Positions 31,863-39,417 of a DNA stretch of 64,000 nucleotides are shown here, piece after piece. The translations under genes were made by a program, and so were the position numbers. Numbering within the stretch: the first letter of the stretch is position 1; every line of letters begins with the position of its first letter. The notes under the pieces were generated by a model, which had not been told where the DNA came from, ran no database searches, and saw only the letters and a program-made list of their open reading frames with translations. The stretch is taken from positions 59,989 through 123,988 of the forward strand of contig NZ_LAVL01000008.1 in assembly GCF_001083785.1 (NCBI RefSeq), given 5' to 3'. The DNA comes from Nonomuraea sp. SBT364 (GTDB lineage: Bacteria > Actinomycetota > Actinomycetes > Streptosporangiales > Streptosporangiaceae).

Positions 31863-32765
31863 ATGCCCGACCCCACATCGGCCTCAGACCGCGGGTACGT
31901 TGTCGTCTGGTGTGACGAAGACGATCGCGAGACCCTTGCTGACCAGTCCGTATCTGATGATGTACACCGCATTCTTGGAGGTGTCGTCAGGATACTGCTC
32001 AGAGGAGATAACGTCGAGTTCACTGACCAAGAGAGGTCGGCTGCGAAACAACTTATCGAGCCCCTTATGTCAGTGCGCAAGATCGTCCTGTATCAATGGA
32101 ATTGGCGCGTGAACTGGACGCTTCAGCTACTGCCGGAACACTTGCAGGCAATACAAGACGAGGCTAATAAAAAGATTCTTGACCGCGCTTTCGGTGACGC
32201 GGTGAGTCGCATATTTGCAGGCGTCTCTCACCATGATCGTCTTGATGTGGAAAAGCTGGACTTCGAGGTTTTTCGTGAACCCGAGGATGTTCCGCTAGAT
32301 TGGCATCACCTACTACGGCAGGCGAAGCAGGCCGGTAATCAGGGCAGACGACCACGTTCAGAAACAGCTCGTAGCACATCTGTCGCCTCGCCCGCAGTGA
32401 GGCCTCCAGCGGAGGATGGCCTTACCTTCACGAATCTGGGTGAGTTGGCTGTTTATAGAGCCCTCAAAGAAATACAAGCCGGTCTGCCCTTGCACGAAAC
32501 TATTGGGATATTCCCTCTACCTGGCGCTAGGGTACTCAACCAAACATTTGAGCCAGATATTCTCGTCACCTATAGAGGTCGCGTCGGAATTCTTGAGATA
32601 GACGGGCCCAAACACAGGGGTAGATATGCTAACGATCGAAGCAGGGATCGACTGTTTATGAATGCTGGCATTCCGATTGTAGAACGCTTAGGCGCAGAAG
32701 AGGTGTCTGATCAGGATGCCCTAGATGCCTTCCTGCGGATCTTCATCGACCGCCTGGCCAAATAG
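31863..32765 (+). CDS. AICE cargo: protein with Vsr/DUF559-like endonuclease domain
   Basis: A 300-residue protein starting at ATG 31863 (MPDPTSASDRGY, GGAGGAG 5-11 nt upstream). The N-terminal ~180 residues are unlike anything I recognise and include IVLYQWNWRVNWTLQLLP. The C-terminal ~110 residues look like a PD-(D/E)XK/Vsr-type nuclease: ELAVYRALKEIQ, FEPDILVTYRGRVGILEIDG then PKHRGRYANDRSRDRLF, with Asp, Glu-x-Asp and His placed as in DUF559. GC content is about 50 percent, far below neighbours, marking recent acquisition. It converges on another gene with the same nuclease type, 12 bp away. Anti-phage function is inferred. Confidence 0.8.
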   Translation: MPDPTSASDRGYVVVWCDEDDRETLADQSVSDDVHRILGGVVRILLRGDNVEFTDQERSAAKQLIEPLMSVRKIVLYQWNWRVNWTLQLLPEHLQAIQDEANKKILDRAFGDAVSRIFAGVSHHDRLDVEKLDFEVFREPEDVPLDWHHLLRQAKQAGNQGRRPRSETARSTSVASPAVRPPAEDGLTFTNLGELAVYRALKEIQAGLPLHETIGIFPLPGARVLNQTFEPDILVTYRGRVGILEIDGPKHRGRYANDRSRDRLFMNAGIPIVERLGAEEVSDQDALDAFLRIFIDRLAK

Positions 32766-32777
32766 TGCGATAGTGAG

Positions 32778-33770
32778 CTATGGCTGCGAGTGCTGGGATG
32801 GGATAGAGAACGGTATCTCATGCCTCTCGAAGAGACTTATGAAGAAGTCCCATAGCATCGTAGTGATGGAGGCAGAGTCGCTTCCATCCCGATCCTCGGG
32901 AGTAAGTTCCGCTCCCCCGAATCGGTAGAGATCGTAGCCGGCAAGGCGTAGTCGACGATCCTCGGATACCATCTCGGCGTACAGATGGGTATTGGCGCGC
33001 CCGTCCTTCGAATAATGGTGTGCTCCGTCAACTTCGATGACAACACGCGCCTGATGAGGTAGAAGCAGTAGGAAATCCATGCGTTGCCGGATTGCCTTTC
33101 CCTGGCCTAACTGCTGTATCCACTTTTGCGTGTACGGCGTGTAGTGAAGATAAACCTGCGGTATTAGTGCGGGCAGGTCCCAGCCACCCGACATGCGATA
33201 GAGGTAGCCGTAGGCATTGAATAGGCGTTCTTCGGCCGGTGATGCCAGTGAAGCCGAGAGGCGCCTAAAAAGCGAAGCAGCAGTCTCGATATCATCTGCC
33301 GGCCGGTCGGTTTTTTCGGCCCACCATGCCACAAGGTCTCGCCAGGTCAGGCCGGATGGCTGAAGCGGTTGATGATAAACAAGGCAATGTTGCTCATTCT
33401 TGATGATTTCGAGCACATTGTTCACCGCGTCACTCAAAATAATCTTTGGCTTTGGGCCATTAGCTGCAAAGATCAGATTTCGGAACTCTCCTTGAACGCT
33501 TCGTGCGCCTAGGCGTGTGAGAAGCGTCTCCAAATAGTCGTCGCCGTACTCATCAACGATGCGACGTGCAATCGCTGCTACTTGGGGCAGAGCAAGCCCA
33601 TCGATTCTTCGGAGAACGTACAAGCGCTTACTCCTGAAGGCTTCATCGTCGTCCCCATCCTCTAGGCCGTAACGAGTGCATACAGCAGGTAGTTGATAGG
33701 ACTTAAGAAGCGATGCGAGTGACTCTGCGACTGCTGTGGAAAGTTCGTGGAGTCTCACGGGGCCCGACAT
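32778..33770 (-). CDS. AICE cargo: AbiJ-like N-terminus with Vsr-type endonuclease domain
   Basis: About 330 residues from ATG 33770 (MSGPVRLHELSTAV); a longer frame to 33890 is possible and the ribosome site is poor either way. The N-terminal part (LALPQVAAIARRIVDEYGDD, YLETLLTRLG) resembles the helical N-terminal domains of AbiJ-type abortive-infection proteins. The C-terminal part has RMDFLLLLPHQARVVIEVDG, then AHHYSKDGR, EDRRLRLAGYDLYRFGG: the Asp, Glu-x-Asp-Gly and His pattern of Vsr/DUF559 nucleases. Low GC like its convergent partner. Likely a phage-triggered nuclease; trigger and target unknown. Confidence 0.8.
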   Translation of the reverse strand: MSGPVRLHELSTAVAESLASLLKSYQLPAVCTRYGLEDGDDDEAFRSKRLYVLRRIDGLALPQVAAIARRIVDEYGDDYLETLLTRLGARSVQGEFRNLIFAANGPKPKIILSDAVNNVLEIIKNEQHCLVYHQPLQPSGLTWRDLVAWWAEKTDRPADDIETAASLFRRLSASLASPAEERLFNAYGYLYRMSGGWDLPALIPQVYLHYTPYTQKWIQQLGQGKAIRQRMDFLLLLPHQARVVIEVDGAHHYSKDGRANTHLYAEMVSEDRRLRLAGYDLYRFGGAELTPEDRDGSDSASITTMLWDFFISLFERHEIPFSIPSQHSQP

Positions 33771-34177
33771 GATGCCACGGTACAACTTATCGAGGCATAG
33801 AGGGATAGGAGTGGTGATCCTCTTAAGAGAGACGAGCATGTGTACTAGACGGGATACGAAATTTGGCCCAGGGCTGATGTCTATGATCAACCACGTCGCT
33901 CGGTGATCCAGGGTGAGGAACGAACCCTGGATCGTCGATCGCCCCCAAGCACGTACGGCGTCCAGCCATGCAGTGGCGATCGTAGGGCTGCATCTGTGCG
34001 GCGGTGCGGCAACCCCGGTCGGAGCGTTCGGTCAGTACGGCGGGGCCGGTGTGCGGTGGCCGGCCCGGTGTCCCGCCGCCGTCCGGGACCGGCCCCCAGG
34101 CCGCACGCCCGGACGGCGGGCGGGCGGAGGGCCGGGGGTACGGCGGCGCGCCGCGCCGCCGCTTGATACCTAAGAGC
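33771..34177. other. Non-coding stretch between cargo and core, with GC-rich hairpin
   Basis: No supported gene. The first ~140 bases continue the low-GC cargo; the rest is very GC-rich. GGCGGCGCG-C-CGCGCCGCC (34142-34160) can form a strong hairpin just after the stop of the flavoprotein gene (minus strand), a likely terminator for that operon. The GC jump near 34000 may mark the cargo insertion boundary. Confidence 0.5.
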
Positions 34178-34711
34178 TCAATTCGGCAAGTTCTGCAAGG
34201 CCAGCGTCCAGGGGTAGGTGTCGATGCGTTCGGGGCCGGTGCTGGGTGGGTGGGGCTCGAACTGGCCGGGGCCGAGCAGGACGCGGATGCCTTCGGCGCG
34301 AAGGTCCTCCACGCTGCGCCGGAAGGGGGCGCGGGAGGCGAGGGCGGTGTTGACGAAGGGCAAGACGACGACGGGGATGCCGAGTCCGGGTGCTTCCGAG
34401 AGCAGGCCGAGTGCGTAGGTGTCGGCGATGCCCTGGGCGAACTTGTTGATGGTGTTGTAGGTGGCGGGGGCGACGATGATGGCATCCGCTCGTGGGGACT
34501 TGGGCTCTCCGGGCTTGCGGTACTGGCTGCGAACGGGGCGGCCGGTCTGCTTCTCCAGTTCGGCAACGTCGATGAAGTCCAGAGCGGGCGGGGTGGCGAT
34601 GATCTGGACGGTCCAGCCGGCCTCTTGGGACTGGGTGACGAGGCGGCCGACGTCGGGGGCGGGTCCGGCTGCGCAGACGATGATGTAGAGGACCTTGCCG
34701 GGTTGGGTCAC
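34178..34711 (-). CDS. Flavoprotein (PPC-decarboxylase-like fold)
   Basis: A 177-residue homo-oligomeric flavin-containing Cys-decarboxylase-type flavoprotein: KVLYIIVCAAGPAPDVGRLV opening, ADAIIVAPATYNTINKFAQG as the signature FMN-binding loop, then LGLLSEAPGLGIPVVVLPFV. It lacks the catalytic residues I would need to call a PPC decarboxylase. GTG 34711 overlaps the stop of the upstream XRE/TPR gene (GTGA), so the two are coupled. This regulator/flavoprotein pair recurs in actinobacterial mobile elements; the role is unknown. Confidence 0.85.
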   Translation of the reverse strand: MTQPGKVLYIIVCAAGPAPDVGRLVTQSQEAGWTVQIIATPPALDFIDVAELEKQTGRPVRSQYRKPGEPKSPRADAIIVAPATYNTINKFAQGIADTYALGLLSEAPGLGIPVVVLPFVNTALASRAPFRRSVEDLRAEGIRVLLGPGQFEPHPPSTGPERIDTYPWTLALQNLPN

Positions 34712-36093
34712 GCGCTGACTCCCAGGGTGGCGGCGTATTCGCGGGCCTCGCGGCGGACGCTGATCGGGGCCGTTGCCAGGATGTCACGTACGAGCCGGAG
34801 AGCTGCGGGGCGGCCTGCCACTTCCTCGGGGGCGAGTTCGCCTGCGGCGCGCAGGATGTGCAGAGCCTTGTCGTGCTGGCTGCACATGAGGAAGGCGCGG
34901 GAGGTGTCGAGGAGCACGGTGGCCTTGCGCTCGTTGATCGGGAGCTGGTCCAGTTCGATGCGGCGGGCGTAGTCGATGGCAGTGCCCGCGTCGCCGAAGC
35001 GCAGGGCGATGTTGACCCGGTGGCACAGCACGTTGTTGGGGCCGAAGGCGGTCCACATGTGGTTGGCGTCATGGCCGAGCCGGGTGCCGGCCTCTGCGGC
35101 TTCGTCGAGAAGCTCGGTGGTGTTGTGCCGGTTACCGGCGCTGGCTGCGGCGACGGCTCCACGCAGGAGCAGGGATCCGTAGATGGAGAGGTCATCGGCG
35201 GATGGGCTGGTGAGATCGGCGTCCATGCGTTCGGCTGCACCGCGTGCGGCGTCGGTGGCGGCGCGGTGGTGGCCGCCGTCCATGAGGGCGTGGGTGATGA
35301 TGCGGGAGCTTGATCCGATCATGAGAGGGCTCTGGCTCAGGTGTGCGGCTTGGACGCTGCGGTCGGCTGCGAGCCAGGCCAGGCCCTTGTCTTCCTGCTT
35401 GAGCAGGATGGAGGCGGTGACGTGGTACGCCTCGGCCGTCAGGGCTTGGGCGCGTAGCCGGTCGTCGCCGTCGAGGGCTGTGCAGGCGGCACGGAGCTTG
35501 CGGAGGAGCGCGGGTAGGTTGGCCGTTACCCGGCCGTAGTGGCATGCCTGGTAGTTGCTCTTGGCTGCGGCGACGGCGTCGGCGAGTGCGTCCAGGTTGG
35601 TGACGTTGTCGGCGGGGGCGGTGTAGTCGACGAGTACGGCGGCGATTCTCTCAATGTCGAGGCGTGTGCTCTGGGCGGGCTCTGGCTGCGCGAGTACGGC
35701 GCTGAAAAGTGCAGATCCCGTCAACCCGACGAATTCGCGGCGTCGCACGTTGCTTTCGTCCTCTCCGTGTCCGAGAAGATCCATGGCCTGTGGCGCCATT
35801 GCAGGGCGTCTCATGGCTACTGGCTTCATTCCCCCTGAACGTGCGCGCCTGGTGGGGGTGAAGCCTAGATCTTCTGGCGCCTGGCCGGTGATCTCGCTCA
35901 AGGCCAGTCGGTACGGCTCGCGAGGCCAGGTGACCTCACCTGCTTCCCAACGGCGGATGCGTTCTTCGTCGCAGGCAAGGGAATTCTTGATTCCGCTCTT
36001 GGTGAGGTTGACCCTTTTGGCCATTTCGGCACGAGTCAAACCGGCCTGCTCGCGCCAGCCCCGAAGCCTCTCATTTGGTTTCACTTCGGGCAT
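34708..36093 (-). CDS. XRE-type helix-turn-helix regulator with TPR-like C-terminus
   Basis: A 461-residue protein. Residues 1-70 are an XRE-type DNA-binding domain: LRGWREQAGLTRAEMAKRVN, then EERIRRWEAGEVTWPREPY. A short linker ends in NVRRREFVGLTGSALFSAVL, the hydrophobic patch common in this family, and ~300 helical residues follow with TPR-like repeats (LLRKLRAACTALDGDDRLRA, ATVLLDTSRAFLMCSQHDKA). Such regulators bind a peptide or small ligand through the repeats. Co-translated with the flavoprotein downstream. Probably controls a lifestyle decision of the element. Confidence 0.88.
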   Translation of the reverse strand: MPEVKPNERLRGWREQAGLTRAEMAKRVNLTKSGIKNSLACDEERIRRWEAGEVTWPREPYRLALSEITGQAPEDLGFTPTRRARSGGMKPVAMRRPAMAPQAMDLLGHGEDESNVRRREFVGLTGSALFSAVLAQPEPAQSTRLDIERIAAVLVDYTAPADNVTNLDALADAVAAAKSNYQACHYGRVTANLPALLRKLRAACTALDGDDRLRAQALTAEAYHVTASILLKQEDKGLAWLAADRSVQAAHLSQSPLMIGSSSRIITHALMDGGHHRAATDAARGAAERMDADLTSPSADDLSIYGSLLLRGAVAAASAGNRHNTTELLDEAAEAGTRLGHDANHMWTAFGPNNVLCHRVNIALRFGDAGTAIDYARRIELDQLPINERKATVLLDTSRAFLMCSQHDKALHILRAAGELAPEEVAGRPAALRLVRDILATAPISVRREAREYAATLGVSA

Positions 36094-36237
36094 TCCTGGC
36101 CTGCTTTCAAGGGTGGAGATCGAATAAGGGGTTAAGAGGGGGGTCTATCAGCGGGTCCCCTCATTCTGCTTTGCCGGTGGACTTGCCATCAATCAACAAC
36201 GTAAGTGAAACGGGCTTCCGCCACAGGGAGTACCCGA

Positions 36238-36447
36238 ATGACTCGCGAGGAGATGGCGACGGTGACCCGGCCAGACGAGAAGTGCGAGGCAAGGCCCTGC
36301 CCTGCGTGCCGGGGACGCGGTTACAAGCTCATGAGCTCGCGCCGCGCCCTCCTGATCGGCACTGGCGGGGAGGAGGCGGAACTGATGAGGGAGCGCAAGT
36401 GTCTCGACTGCCTCGGCGGCGGCCAGGACGAAGGGAGCGGGAAATGA
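36238..36447 (+). CDS. Small DnaJ-type zinc-finger protein
   Basis: A 69-residue protein with two half zinc sites, CPACRGRGYKL and CLDCLGGGQDEG, the CxxCxGxG repeat of the DnaJ central domain; the four cysteines could bind one zinc. AGGGAG lies 9 nt before ATG 36238. Its stop overlaps the next start (ATGA). Small proteins of this kind are common in AICE regions; no function is established. Confidence 0.75.
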   Translation: MTREEMATVTRPDEKCEARPCPACRGRGYKLMSSRRALLIGTGGEEAELMRERKCLDCLGGGQDEGSGK

Positions 36448-36725
36448 ACTCAGCCATGCTGGCTGCCCTGGCAGGACTCGGGCAGCAGGAGGAGGCCAAC
36501 GCCCTGATCCGCCTGCGAGATGTGCTCGCCAGCCGGGGCGTCAACGCCGAGCTACGCGACAACAACAGTGCCTTGATGGTGCATCGCCCCGACCCTGGCA
36601 TGCCGGTCTGGGTGTTCGTCGGGTACGGCGGGGCCTACTACTCCTGGCAGAACGCCGAGAAGCGTCACACGGTCGAGGACCCAGAGGGGGCGGCGAACGT
36701 CTTGGCTGAGTACATCGCCAAGTAA
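36444..36725 (+). CDS. Small AICE protein of unknown function
   Basis: A 93-residue protein: MNSAMLAALAGLGQQEEANA, LRDVLASRGVNAELRDNNSA, then WVFVGYGGAYYSWQNAEKRH and GAANVLAEYIAK. The second half looks like a short alpha/beta fold. AAGGGAGCGGG precedes the start, and the gene is coupled to the zinc-finger gene by a 4-bp overlap. No recognised family. Confidence 0.7.
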   Translation: MNSAMLAALAGLGQQEEANALIRLRDVLASRGVNAELRDNNSALMVHRPDPGMPVWVFVGYGGAYYSWQNAEKRHTVEDPEGAANVLAEYIAK

Positions 36726-36805
36726 TAGACGGGTGCGACGGTGCGGTGACGCCCATGTCCTGGAGGGGGGCAGGGGTCGTTCCTCCCCACCGTCGCACCT
36801 TCCGG

Positions 36806-36879
36806 CCTGGCAGGTGGTCAGGTCCACGCCCAGGGAGGGGCCTGCCCCCGGGCCCCTTGTTGTCGGCCACCTGCCAGGC
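36806..36879 (+). terminator. 13-bp inverted repeat with inner GC-rich hairpin
   Basis: GCCTGGCAGGTGG (36806-36818) and CCACCTGCCAGGC (36867-36879) are perfect arms; the 48-base loop holds a second GGGGCC/GGCCCC stem. It lies between the two-gene operon ending at 36725 and the GntR gene. Termination is the simplest reading; a replication or transfer site is possible. Confidence 0.5.
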
Positions 36880-36936
36880 TCAGCGGTCGCCCTGCCTCAC
36901 GTCGTGGACAGTGAGGGGCGACCACGTTACGCTCAA

Positions 36937-36952
36937 ACTTGGTAAAACAACC
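36937..36952 (+). promoter_or_regulatory. Half-conserved KorSA-type site before the GntR gene
   Basis: ACTTG-GTAAAA-CAACC shares the ACTTG-N6-CAA part of the two ACTTG-N6-CAAGT sites at the pra promoter. It lies 22 bp upstream of the GntR start, where autoregulation of a KorSA-like repressor would act. Confidence 0.45.
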
Positions 36953-36974
36953 TGTCGGGTGCTGGACGGTCAAA

Positions 36975-37706
36975 ATGTCACTAGAGTCCGTGCCGCCGAA
37001 GTATGCCCAGCTTGTGCAGGCCCTTCAACGGCGTATCGAGTCGGGGACCTATCCGCCCGGCTCTCTCCTCCCCAGCGAGCACCAGCTCATCCAAGAGTTC
37101 AGTGTGTCGCGTCCCACTGTTGTGGCGGCACTCCGGGTCCTGCGTGAGCAGGGCTGGATCGAGTCCCAGCAGGGCAAGGGGCGCTTCGTACGTGGCCGGC
37201 CCGCGATGGCATCTGTTGAGCAGAAGCGGCCCGGGCAGGCGTATCTCACCCGGCCGGAGATCGACTCCGCAGGAGAGATCGTCGAAGTGGGTGCGGTCAC
37301 CGCGCCTAATCGGGTCGGTGTGCTGCTGGACGCCCAGCCCAAGAGCAAGGCGTTCGTCCGCCGCCGACTGATCACGCGCGAGGGTGAGCCAACTGAGCTG
37401 GTGTCGCTCTGGCTGCCTCTTGAACTGTCCGAGGGGACGGATCTCACCAGCGGAGACCCGCTGCGACAGGGCTTCCGTGAGCATCTTCAGTCCCGCAAGA
37501 GCGTACGTTTCGACCACATCGTGGAGCAGATCACCGCCCGCCTGCCCACCGCCGAAGAGGCCAAGCAGCTTGGCATGCCCAAGAACGTGCCGCTCCTGGT
37601 GGTATTCGGAGCTGTCCGAGACGCTTCGGGTCGGCCCCTCGCCGTGGTTGAGGTGCTACTTCCCGCCGATCGCCACGAGCTAGAGGACGCCTATCCGGTC
37701 GGGTGA
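36975..37706 (+). CDS. GntR-family repressor with UTRA-like domain (KorSA-like)
   Basis: A 243-residue regulator. The N-terminal winged helix is KYAQLVQALQRRIESGTYPP, GSLLPSEHQLIQEFSVSRPT then VVAALRVLREQGWI. The C-terminal ~150 residues are the UTRA/HutC-like effector fold (AKQLGMPKNVPLLVVFGAVR). In pSAM2 the equivalent KorSA represses pra and itself, keeping the element integrated; two identical palindromes at the pra promoter here fit that role. I take ATG 36975 (MSLESVPPK) rather than the TTG upstream. Converges with a small membrane-protein gene. Confidence 0.88.
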   Translation: MSLESVPPKYAQLVQALQRRIESGTYPPGSLLPSEHQLIQEFSVSRPTVVAALRVLREQGWIESQQGKGRFVRGRPAMASVEQKRPGQAYLTRPEIDSAGEIVEVGAVTAPNRVGVLLDAQPKSKAFVRRRLITREGEPTELVSLWLPLELSEGTDLTSGDPLRQGFREHLQSRKSVRFDHIVEQITARLPTAEEAKQLGMPKNVPLLVVFGAVRDASGRPLAVVEVLLPADRHELEDAYPVG

Positions 37707-37722
37707 GCGCTTGCAGCACTGC

Positions 37723-38151
37723 TCAGCATCCTGGAACCTCCAGCATTCTCTCAGGCGGGGCGGTACAAACCATGGGAGGTTCTGTGTGGACGCTCCTGAT
37801 GCGGTTCTCTTCTTTGGGGCTGCCCTGCATTCCGCTCAGGAAAGCCATCGCGATGATCATGGCGACCGTCGCTCCGACGCCGAAGAGCGCGGCCATGCCG
37901 CCCCGGCCGGTCTTACCTGCGATTATGGCGGCGATAGCAGGCGCGGCGATTGAGGTGATCGCGACGGCGATGGTGTACTCCTCCAGAAGGCCATCCGGTT
38001 CCTTATCGGTGAACTGAACGGCGTATCGCAGTCGTAATACCTCTTTGACTATCAAAGATAGAAGCGCCGGCGTTCCCATGAGCCACAGGGTGGCGAGCAG
38101 GGCGAGAGTGACCCCAGCTCCGCCTTTCCGCTTAGTGTGGATTTCCTCCAT
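37723..38151 (-). CDS. Small membrane protein (about three TM segments)
   Basis: A 142-residue protein with hydrophobic spans VTLALLATLWLMGTPALLSL, YTIAVAITSIAAPAIAAIIA and AALFGVGATVAMIIAMAFL. The N-terminus is basic and the C-terminal ~30 residues are soluble and contain one Cys near the end. It converges on the GntR gene and diverges from pra. Similar small membrane proteins in AICEs may take part in spreading (Spd-like) but no direct evidence is seen here. Confidence 0.7.
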   Translation of the reverse strand: MEEIHTKRKGGAGVTLALLATLWLMGTPALLSLIVKEVLRLRYAVQFTDKEPDGLLEEYTIAVAITSIAAPAIAAIIAGKTGRGGMAALFGVGATVAMIIAMAFLSGMQGSPKEENRIRSVHTEPPMVCTAPPERMLEVPGC

Positions 38152-38255
38152 TGCTACATCATTGCCCGACTTGACATCAATGGACGAAAGCGTCGGAGAT
38201 CGTCACCAATATTCCACCGACCTGCAACTCTTCACCGAATAACTTCGCCGAAGAC

Positions 38256-38312
38256 ACTTGACCTAGCAAGTTTGAGCGACCTACTCTCAGAGCATCACTT
38301 GATAGATCAAGT
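38256..38312 (+). promoter_or_regulatory. pra promoter with two KorSA-type operators
   Basis: -35 TTGACC (38258-38263), 18-bp spacer, -10 TACTCT (38282-38287). ACTTG-ACCTAG-CAAGT (38256-38271) covers the -35 box. ACTTG-ATAGAT-CAAGT (38297-38312), whose arms extend to CACTTGAT/ATCAAGTG, lies just past the expected start of transcription. The two sites are 41 bp apart, about four helix turns. A dimeric repressor on both would shut off the promoter. Confidence 0.75.
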
Positions 38313-38340
38313 GTCTGTCAGTCAAGAGAGGAGAGCCATC

Positions 38341-38751
38341 ATGGCTCTGCAAGGTCCCATCCCCGTCACCTACGCCATGGTCTTCCCGCACGGCTGCTAC
38401 GTCGTCGGCACCGTCGAGCCCGTCAAGGACTTCGACGCCTCGACCAACGGCCGCTTCGTGCAGTCCCGCGACAAGCAGACCGGAGAGCTGGTCTGGCAGG
38501 TCGCGGTCATGGACGGTGACCCGACCCTCAAGCCCGCCCAGAAGACGGTGGCGGTCAAGATCCTGGCCCCGGTCCAGCCGGTGCCGCCCGCCCCCATCCA
38601 GGGGCTTCCGTTCACGCCCGTCGAGTTCGACGGCATCACGGTCACGCCGTACGTCAACGGCAACGGCCGGCTCGCCTACTCGATCAAGGTCCGCGAGATG
38701 CGGGCTCCCCACCAGGCCGCCCAGGCCAAGGCCGGAAAGGACGCCGCCTAA
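38341..38751 (+). CDS. Pra-like activator of AICE replication, integration and excision
   Basis: A 136-residue protein matching the Pra family of pSAM2-type elements: ALQGPIPVTYAMVFPHGCYV, KDFDASTNGRFVQSRDKQTG, ELVWQVAVMDGD, then GLPFTPVEFDGITVTPYVNG. In pSAM2, Pra turns on rep, xis and int expression. AGAGGAGAG lies 6 nt before the ATG. First gene of a long operon leading to int, under the double operator just upstream. Confidence 0.85.
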   Translation: MALQGPIPVTYAMVFPHGCYVVGTVEPVKDFDASTNGRFVQSRDKQTGELVWQVAVMDGDPTLKPAQKTVAVKILAPVQPVPPAPIQGLPFTPVEFDGITVTPYVNGNGRLAYSIKVREMRAPHQAAQAKAGKDAA

Positions 38752-39018
38752 ATGACCCGACGACGTACCCCACGCAACAGCGTGATCCGGCTGACCACCG
38801 GAAACGCCGCCCGGACCCTCAACCACCCTCGCGCCCGCCACGAGCCCGTCCTGGCGCTCGACTTCGGCGCCACCTCCGTCCTGGTCACCACCAGCGGCCC
38901 CGTGACGAAGGATGACCTGAACTTCGCCCGCCAGCTCGCCAGAGAGGCTCACCGCTTCGCCCGCTCGGTGGAGCGCAGCTTCTACGGCCTGCCCGACGGC
39001 CAGGGGGTCGCGGCGTGA
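38752..39018 (+). CDS. Small AICE protein of unknown function
   Basis: An 88-residue protein that starts directly after the Pra-like stop codon (TAAATG). The N-terminus is basic (MTRRRTPRNSVIRL); the middle EPVLALDFGATSVLVTTSG and the helical AREAHRFARSVERSFYG follow. It shares a pattern (beta strand, then SGPVTKDDLNFARQL) with the next gene's GAGPISDADLSLARDIF, so the two may be distant duplicates. No known domain. Confidence 0.7.
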   Translation: MTRRRTPRNSVIRLTTGNAARTLNHPRARHEPVLALDFGATSVLVTTSGPVTKDDLNFARQLAREAHRFARSVERSFYGLPDGQGVAA

Positions 39019-39329
39019 ACGAGCACCGGCCCTACACCTACCTCACCTGCTCCCTGCGACCGGAGTCCACGCCGCACCTCGGCGTCTCCTTCTATACGCC
39101 GGACCTGCGAGTCCGCGCCGGAATCCTGCTCAGCAACCCGCGCCCGTACCTGGAGTTCAGCTCTCCTGAGGCGCACGTCCACATCTCCACCACCGGGGCG
39201 GGACCGATCAGCGACGCTGACCTGTCCCTGGCCCGGGACATCTTCAACGCCGCCGCTCGCTACCTGGCCGACTGCGAGTGCCTGCACGCCGAACAGGCCG
39301 ACAAGGACGCCACCGATACAGCGGCCTGA
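39015..39329 (+). CDS. Small AICE protein of unknown function
   Basis: A 104-residue protein from GTG 39015, overlapping the previous stop (GTGA). Reads YTYLTCSLRPESTPHLGVSF, YLEFSSPEAHVHISTTGAGP, then SLARDIFNAAARYLADCECL. Beta-rich first half, helical second half; three cysteines. Similar in layout to its upstream neighbour. Probably part of the replication/transfer operon; role unknown. Confidence 0.7.
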   Translation: MNEHRPYTYLTCSLRPESTPHLGVSFYTPDLRVRAGILLSNPRPYLEFSSPEAHVHISTTGAGPISDADLSLARDIFNAAARYLADCECLHAEQADKDATDTAA

Positions 39330-39417
39330 CAGATGAGGCGGGGCCGCTGGAAGCGGCAACTTCCGGCGGCCCCTCGGTTCTCCCACGACTTGCTCAATCA
39401 CGAGAGGTTCCCAGCTT

